A stretch of DNA of 64,000 bases from CAZHEV01 sp964531335 [NCBI: uncultured bacterium] (lineage in GTDB: Bacteria; Eisenbacteria; RBG-16-71-46; CAZHEV01). The DNA is taken from positions 17,596 through 81,595 of the forward strand of contig CAZHEV010000011.1 of NCBI GenBank assembly GCA_964531335.1, in the 5' to 3' direction. The notes beneath the pieces are model-generated. The model was not told where the DNA came from. It did no database searches and was given only the letters and a program-made list of their open reading frames with translations. Below, piece after piece: positions 59,130-64,000 of this stretch (position 1 is the stretch's first letter; each line of letters starts with the position of its first letter). Made by a program: the position numbers and the translations under genes.

Positions 59130-60856
59130 TAGCCCGCCTCCCTTCGCAGGCGTGCCACCTTGTCCCTTACCCTGGGCGCGACCAGGCTGTTCGGATACTC
59201 GTCCAGGCCCTTTGTGTACTCCTCGAGCGCGCGCCTTCCGTCTCCTTTCTCCTTCCACCATATGTCCCCTAGCCTCTCCCTTGCCAGCGCCGCGAGCCTT
59301 CCGCCGGAATGCTCCTCGGCCACCCGCGAAAGACCGGCCATCGCCCTGTCGACCTGCCCGAGAGAAAGGTAGTGATCGCTCGCCCTGAAAACGGCGTCGT
59401 CCACGAGCGGGCCGTCGCCGTGCACGGTTACAATCGCCTCGAGATAGGCAAGCGCGCTGTCCGGCCTGCCTATGGCCGCCAGCAGCTCGGCCGCGGCGAA
59501 GAGGCTGAGCGGATCCGATCGCGGGTTTCCGAGGTCGGGCTCCGCCTCGACCGCGCTGTCGGCCGGCGCTTCATCGCGGCCCGGACCGAAGGATAGCCAG
59601 ACCCCGCCGGCGCCGGCGTTCTCCTGCAAAAGGAACACTCGATCTATGGCGTCGTTCGCGAGCTCCCAATCAGGGTGCTGTGTCGCGAGATTCGAATACA
59701 GCGCCAGCGCGCTGTCGGTTTCGCCCATGAAGAACGAGACCTCGGCCGCCATGAACTCGGCCTCGGGATTGGGGGCCGAGGGGTCCTCCGCCAGGCCGGC
59801 ATAGGTCTCTCTCGCCTCGGAGAGCCTGCCCAGCTTCAGAAGGCACTTGCCCATGGCCGCTTTCACCTCGCCGGCGTCCACGGGGAGCTTCCTCTGTCCC
59901 AACAGATCCCGGTAGAGATCCAGAGCGGCCTCCGGCCTGCCCAGGGCCTCCGACTCGAGCGTGGCCACCATCAGATGAGCCTTGAACGCTATCGCGCTGT
60001 TGGGGTATCGCTCGGCGAGATCCAGCAGCACCTGCCTGCTTTCGACCGACCGGCCCGCCTCGGCCAGAAGCTTGGAGAGCTCGAATGCGGAGCCCGCGAT
60101 GGCGCTGACACCGCCCTGCCTCCTGAGCGCCATCTCGAGCGCCTGGACGGCGAGAGCCCTCTCCCCGAGCGCGTCGAGCTGAACTCCCAACTCGCGCAGG
60201 TTCTCGGCGCTTATGTCCTCGTCGCCTCTCAGCGCCTCCAGCATGTCCGCGGCCTCCTCCGGCCGCGCGGCCCTCACCAGCATCTCGACTCCCAGCATCC
60301 TGTACTCGCCGAACCTGGGGTTCTCGCCGGCCCTGGCCTCGATGACCTCCATGACGAGGTCCATTCCATCCTCGGCGCCGCCGGCTATGTCGGCCAGCTC
60401 TCCCCGGACCCAGTCTATCCTGGCGCGGTTCGCCGCCAGGACGTCCAGGCAGTCTCCGACCGCTTCACGATATCTTCCCTGGAGCTTGTGTATCCGCTCG
60501 AGCTGAACGGCGTAGGCGAGCGGCCTGCCGTCCCTCTCGCGTATGGCCAGGTACAGGGCCTCGGCCTCGGCGTAGTCCTTGTTGAGCAGGAGCGTTTCGC
60601 CGTACTCGCGGACCACGGCCTCGCTCTGGGGGTAGTCCTCGTACAGCTTCCTGTAGAACTCGGCGGCCTCGCCGTAGCGTCCGACGACGCGCAGCCGGTT
60701 GGCCGCCTGGAGCCTGCGTCTCAGGTCCGCGTCCGACCCCTGCACCCGCGCTTCAACCAAAGGCGCGAGGACCGCCGCGGCGACCGCCAGGACGCAGGCC
60801 GCCAAGAGCAGGCGCGCCGCCGCCCGCGCGGGTTTGTACGATATATTGAAAGTCAC
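59129..60856 (-). CDS. exported TPR-repeat protein
   Basis: A 575-residue protein with a signal or anchor helix (LLLAACVLAVAAAVLAPL) and TPR/Sel1-like repeats throughout (about residues 45-570), for example AEFYRKLYEDYPQSEAV, AALDLYRDLLGQ and ALEEYTKGLDEYPNS. The GTG at 60856 starts 1 nt after the stop of the preceding gene, with AAGGGG about 7 nt upstream. It is the middle gene of the DUF4175-TPR-exported protein trio and probably a scaffold for its neighbours. Confidence 0.82.
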   Translation of the reverse strand: MTFNISYKPARAAARLLLAACVLAVAAAVLAPLVEARVQGSDADLRRRLQAANRLRVVGRYGEAAEFYRKLYEDYPQSEAVVREYGETLLLNKDYAEAEALYLAIRERDGRPLAYAVQLERIHKLQGRYREAVGDCLDVLAANRARIDWVRGELADIAGGAEDGMDLVMEVIEARAGENPRFGEYRMLGVEMLVRAARPEEAADMLEALRGDEDISAENLRELGVQLDALGERALAVQALEMALRRQGGVSAIAGSAFELSKLLAEAGRSVESRQVLLDLAERYPNSAIAFKAHLMVATLESEALGRPEAALDLYRDLLGQRKLPVDAGEVKAAMGKCLLKLGRLSEARETYAGLAEDPSAPNPEAEFMAAEVSFFMGETDSALALYSNLATQHPDWELANDAIDRVFLLQENAGAGGVWLSFGPGRDEAPADSAVEAEPDLGNPRSDPLSLFAAAELLAAIGRPDSALAYLEAIVTVHGDGPLVDDAVFRASDHYLSLGQVDRAMAGLSRVAEEHSGGRLAALARERLGDIWWKEKGDGRRALEEYTKGLDEYPNSLVAPRVRDKVARLRREAG

Positions 60857-60857
60857 T

Positions 60858-63800
60858 CTAGAACCCCTTCGCCGAGATAACCCTGAAGTACTCGTCGACC
60901 AGCCTGCGGTAAGCGGATGGTATAGGATCGGCCTTGCCCTGGAGGACATCGGACCTCATCTTGTCCGCGGCGTCGAGCAGCTCCGGTGGAATGGCACCCG
61001 GGGGAAGGCGGTCGGGATCGTCCATCCCGACGCGCGAGATCCTCTCGTTGTCGGTGTCCCTTCTCCTTATCGAGCGCTGGGCGTCGAGCAGCCGGCTCAG
61101 GATCTGCTGTTGCCGGCGGACAGTCTTTCTGTCGACGTTCTCGTTCTCCATGTCACCGATGACCTTCTTCATCTCCTCGGCCAGCTCATCGAGCCTCCCG
61201 AGAACGTCCTTCCTGTCCCCTAGCTCGCCGCTTACCTCCTTCATGCCCTTCCGGATCATCTCCTGTCGCGCCGCGAGGTTCGCGAGCTGCTCCTGCGTGG
61301 AGCGCTGCAGGCGACCGCCCTCCTCGGAGAGCTTCTTGACCAGGCCTTGCGTTCCGGCGTTGACCTCCCTCTGCATGCCGCAGAGCTTCATCATCTCCTG
61401 CCTCGCCGCGTCCTGACCGGACGGCGACTGGCAGGACGACAGAGACATCGAGGTCATCGACTGGCTGGCCTTCATCAACTGAAGGGCCGCCTTGTTCAAG
61501 GACGGCACGGCCTCCCAGCTTGTCGCGAGACCGGCTTGCTTCCTGCCCGTCTCGAAGGCGCTGGTGGCCGACTCCATCTTGTGCAGCGCGTCGCCCAGCT
61601 CCATGCCGAGCCTTCTCGAAAGCGAGAAGCTGCTCCTTATCACTTCCTCCAGATCGTCCGCCACCTGGGCCGCGCCCGAGTGGAGCTGGAACTGGCTGCG
61701 CGCCAGCGCCTGCGGCGACTCCGCGTCCGAAGAGGAGACCATCGCCTCCTGTCCCTTCGACAGGAATACGAGGTCCCTGGCCGCCTTGCCCAGCTTCTCC
61801 GCCATCTCCTGCGTCTGTCTCTGCCTCATCGAGTCCATGCAGGACTGCATCTGCTCCGACATCGACGAGAGCCCTTTCGAAACGTTCTTGCCCGGCTGGA
61901 TGGCGCCCTGCGGCGACCCGGACTTCATCCGGTCCGCGGCCTTCTGGGCCTCTCCCTGGAGGCCCTCCTCGGAGGCCTCTTGCGCCTGCTTCTCCATCTC
62001 GGCCGAAGCCTGCGCGTCTATCTCGGCCAGGGCCTGCTGCAAGTCGCTCAAAGACGACTCGAGCCCTTCGAGGCCCTCCTTGACCTGTTCCTCATCCCTG
62101 GAGAGCCGCTCCAGATCATCGCCGGCGGGATCGTCCTTCTCCAGCGAGCTGTTTATGTTATCCTGCTGCCTCTTGAGGTCTTCGATCCGCTCGCGCACGG
62201 CCCTCATCTGCTCCTCGGCCTTGAGCCGCTTCAAGAGCTCTATGGTCTTGTCGAGGTTCTTGAGGAGCTTCTCGTGGTCCATCTCGAGCTTCTCCATGGC
62301 CTTCGCGAGCTCTTCCTTGTCGACCTCGGAGACCGCCTCGTTCAGCTTCTCCATGGATTCCTTGAGCTCCGGATCGGTGATCTCGGACAGGAGCCTCTGG
62401 ATCTCCATGATCTTGTCCACGACCTCCTCGTCCACGAGGTCGCTGCCGCCCATCTTCTTCACCACCTCGTTGAGCGATTCCGCTATCTCCTTGGCCGCCT
62501 CGGTGAGCTTCTCCCTGTCGCTGAGGGCTCCCTTGACGCTCTGGCGCTGCTCCCAGGACAGCTCGCCGCTGGACTTCAGCTCCCTGGATATCTCCTCCAG
62601 CTTCTCCTTGAGCTCGCGTCCCCTCCGTAGCTGATCGGCCAGATCCTCAATTCCTTCCTCGTAGCCCTCGTCCACTCTCTCGTATATCTCAGCCATCGTG
62701 GGAAACCGCGCCGAATGCACTTCGCTTCTTCCGGCCTTGGGGCCGCTCACCGTGTCGTTGTCGAAAACCTCGACGCAGTAGTAGACGACCTCGCCGGGCA
62801 GGAGCCCCAGCTCGGTCAGGTCCCACTCGTGCGACTCGTACAGCTCCCTGGGCGCTCCGGAGTAGGAGCTGAGGATGAGACGGGATTCTTCGGCGCCATC
62901 CCTGAAGTGCACGAGCCTCATCTCGGAGATGCCGTAGTCGTCCGCCGCATAGGCGCTCACGTCCACGGTCATCTCCGAGGACAGATCGACCGACCGCCCG
63001 GGCGAGACTATCCTCACCATCGGCGGGTGATCGGGAAGCGGCGTTATCTTGAAGGTCCTCGGGTCCGACCTCTCCCGGCCGCCCTTCTCGACGAAGCCGA
63101 CCTTGTACTTGTCCTCCTCCATCAAGCGGAACGCGGCTAGAAACGCCCTGTCCGCCGTGGGGGTCATTTCAATGGACCTGGAGCCCGCGGCCTCATCCGG
63201 GTTATCGCCTCCGGCGCCGGCACTCCCGCCGAAGTCCATGCGCGCTCCTGCCAGGTCGCGGTTGGCGCTTATCTCCAGCTCGACCGACGCCCCCTTGAGC
63301 GCGGCGATGTCCCCCGAGGCCGAGACGTTCCTCTGCGGCGGGAGCCCCGTGTAGTCGGGGAAGGTATAGTTCATACGGAAGGCGACCGCCCTTGGCGGCT
63401 GGTTGACCACGGCCCTCCACGTGGAACTCGCGCGGTCGGCCACCACGACCTTGTACTCCTGGTCCTCCTGAAGTCCCTTCAGGGTGAAGGAGTAGTAGTG
63501 CCTGGGCAGCTCGCGCCGGCCGGCGCCTTCGCGATAAGAGGCAAGCTCCTCCGCGAGGCCGCTCTCCTCTGCGCCGGCCGATGCCGTCTCTTCGCCGCCC
63601 GCGCCCTCGGGCGAGTCGGTGCCCGCCTCCGCGGGGGCCTTCGCCAGCATGTCGCCCGCCGCGCCCACGAACTTGCCGGGGATCGGGAATGACCCGGATC
63701 GCCTGGGGTGCATCCCGGCGCGCCTCCAGACCCCCCCGAGCTTTCGCGCCCTGATCTGCGGCGGCTGGTCGGTCCCCACGACGACCGCCTCTACGGTCAG

Positions 63801-63998
63801 GTCGGAGCCCGCGTCCAGCTCGACGTCGCCGGGGCCCGCCGATAGGAATATGGGCGAAGGCCCTGCGGCCATCGGATTGGTCAGCATCCAGGCGGAGGTG
63901 CTTATCTCGCCCGGCCAGAGGATGCCCATGGCGCCCCAGAACGCCGCCACTATGGTTAGGTTTCTGCCCCACGTCCCCATCCCGCGATCGCGGACCAC
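60858..63998 (-). CDS. DUF4175-like membrane protein, 5' end probably outside window
   Basis: At least 1046 residues. One hydrophobic segment (LTIVAAFWGAMGILWPG) lies near the visible N-terminus. Beta-rich extracytoplasmic domains follow (about residues 40-430, with PPRAVAFRMNYTFPDYTGLP and LPDHPPMVRIVSPG), as in DUF4175 proteins. Residues about 430-1000 are long, charged coiled coils (REKLTEAAKEIAESLNEVV, LDKTIELLKRLKAEEQM). DUF4175 proteins usually begin with two or three helices, so the true start may lie beyond the window; the frame is open at the edge, and GTG 63998 or ATG 63980 are only the first available. Such genes often follow moxR-DUF58 sets. Confidence 0.75.
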   Translation of the reverse strand: MVRDRGMGTWGRNLTIVAAFWGAMGILWPGEISTSAWMLTNPMAAGPSPIFLSAGPGDVELDAGSDLTVEAVVVGTDQPPQIRARKLGGVWRRAGMHPRRSGSFPIPGKFVGAAGDMLAKAPAEAGTDSPEGAGGEETASAGAEESGLAEELASYREGAGRRELPRHYYSFTLKGLQEDQEYKVVVADRASSTWRAVVNQPPRAVAFRMNYTFPDYTGLPPQRNVSASGDIAALKGASVELEISANRDLAGARMDFGGSAGAGGDNPDEAAGSRSIEMTPTADRAFLAAFRLMEEDKYKVGFVEKGGRERSDPRTFKITPLPDHPPMVRIVSPGRSVDLSSEMTVDVSAYAADDYGISEMRLVHFRDGAEESRLILSSYSGAPRELYESHEWDLTELGLLPGEVVYYCVEVFDNDTVSGPKAGRSEVHSARFPTMAEIYERVDEGYEEGIEDLADQLRRGRELKEKLEEISRELKSSGELSWEQRQSVKGALSDREKLTEAAKEIAESLNEVVKKMGGSDLVDEEVVDKIMEIQRLLSEITDPELKESMEKLNEAVSEVDKEELAKAMEKLEMDHEKLLKNLDKTIELLKRLKAEEQMRAVRERIEDLKRQQDNINSSLEKDDPAGDDLERLSRDEEQVKEGLEGLESSLSDLQQALAEIDAQASAEMEKQAQEASEEGLQGEAQKAADRMKSGSPQGAIQPGKNVSKGLSSMSEQMQSCMDSMRQRQTQEMAEKLGKAARDLVFLSKGQEAMVSSSDAESPQALARSQFQLHSGAAQVADDLEEVIRSSFSLSRRLGMELGDALHKMESATSAFETGRKQAGLATSWEAVPSLNKAALQLMKASQSMTSMSLSSCQSPSGQDAARQEMMKLCGMQREVNAGTQGLVKKLSEEGGRLQRSTQEQLANLAARQEMIRKGMKEVSGELGDRKDVLGRLDELAEEMKKVIGDMENENVDRKTVRRQQQILSRLLDAQRSIRRRDTDNERISRVGMDDPDRLPPGAIPPELLDAADKMRSDVLQGKADPIPSAYRRLVDEYFRVISAKGF

Positions 63999-64000
63999 CG

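Noticed and set aside
61347-62634. Two long plus-strand frames across the DUF4175-like gene
   Set aside because: Leu/Arg-rich and Ser-rich shadows of a coiled-coil gene, without start signals.
1-64000. rRNA and tRNA genes
   Set aside because: Reading both strands by eye, no rRNA segment or cloverleaf with a TTCGA-type T-loop was found; a covariance search could still find a tRNA I missed.

Overview
The window comes from a GC-rich, Gram-negative (diderm) bacterium that is probably anaerobic or microaerophilic. Diderm evidence is an Mla-type lipid transport operon, lipoproteins with lipoboxes and a small outer-membrane barrel. The FeoB ferrous-iron system, a 2-oxoacid:ferredoxin oxidoreductase, a UbiE/MenG quinone methyltransferase, secreted proteins with FlgD-like C-terminal tails, a DUF4175-type gene and a bacterial topoisomerase VI suggest an uncultured FCB-related lineage (Eisenbacteria-, Krumholzibacteriota- or Fermentibacterota-like). 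The lineage is an inference; there is no rRNA or tRNA gene to fix it. Ile ATA and Arg AGG codons are common despite the high GC.

Layout. 1-6.3 kb: a PqqD-like/M50/HlyD fusion membrane protein, aspartate-semialdehyde dehydrogenase, a DUF302 protein, a lower-GC patch with one exported hypothetical, a decayed efflux-pump remnant and a PIG-L deacetylase. 6.3-12.1 kb: a Cys-rich secreted protein with a strong promoter and terminator, a 1005-residue FG-GAP surface protein, an HTH-receiver regulator and a receiver-like protein without its phospho-acceptor Asp. 12.1-18.5 kb (minus strand): KorA and a KorB-gamma fusion, a PP-loop tRNA-thiolation-like enzyme, an Mrp/ApbC Fe-S carrier and a TreT-like glycosyltransferase. 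18.6-24.3 kb (plus): topoisomerase VI B and A, a TPR lipoprotein overlapping topoVI-A by 4 bp, a pentapeptide-repeat protein and a metallo-beta-lactamase-fold hydrolase, spaced like one operon.

24.3-32.8 kb (minus): a nine-gene run, fur - feoB - Cys-rich small protein - DtxR/FeoA - apbE - STAS-MlaE - MlaF - MlaD - PqiC-like lipoprotein, headed by a promoter whose predicted start lies in a Fur-box-like palindrome. 32.9-37.4 kb (plus): a PfkB kinase and a heterodimeric ABC exporter with one degenerate ATP site. 37.4-39.7 kb (minus): a NatAB-like ABC pair. 39.9-42.6 kb (plus): a lipoprotein, a Cys/Met-metabolism PLP enzyme and a TPR protein. 42.6-45.7 kb: an unknown protein, a repeat-rich 0.7-kb spacer, a GT2 glycosyltransferase and UbiE.

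45.8-54.5 kb: two tandem paralogous secreted metalloproteases, a beta-helix surface protein, a TPR-like lipoprotein and an outer-membrane barrel. 54.5-57.7 kb: bifunctional NAD(P)HX repair enzyme, AcpS, a HAD hydrolase and a small zinc-ribbon protein. 57.8-64 kb: a translationally coupled trio, DUF4175-like protein (its 5' end probably beyond the window), TPR protein, and an exported protein of the family often labelled asparagine synthetase B.

Four proteins (7396-10413, 45803-47773, 47932-49884, 50277-53051) share a C-terminal FlgD-like module of about 85 residues ending in a basic-hydrophobic tail, which points to a common export or surface-anchoring route. No rRNA, tRNA, CRISPR array, transposase or integrase was recognised.
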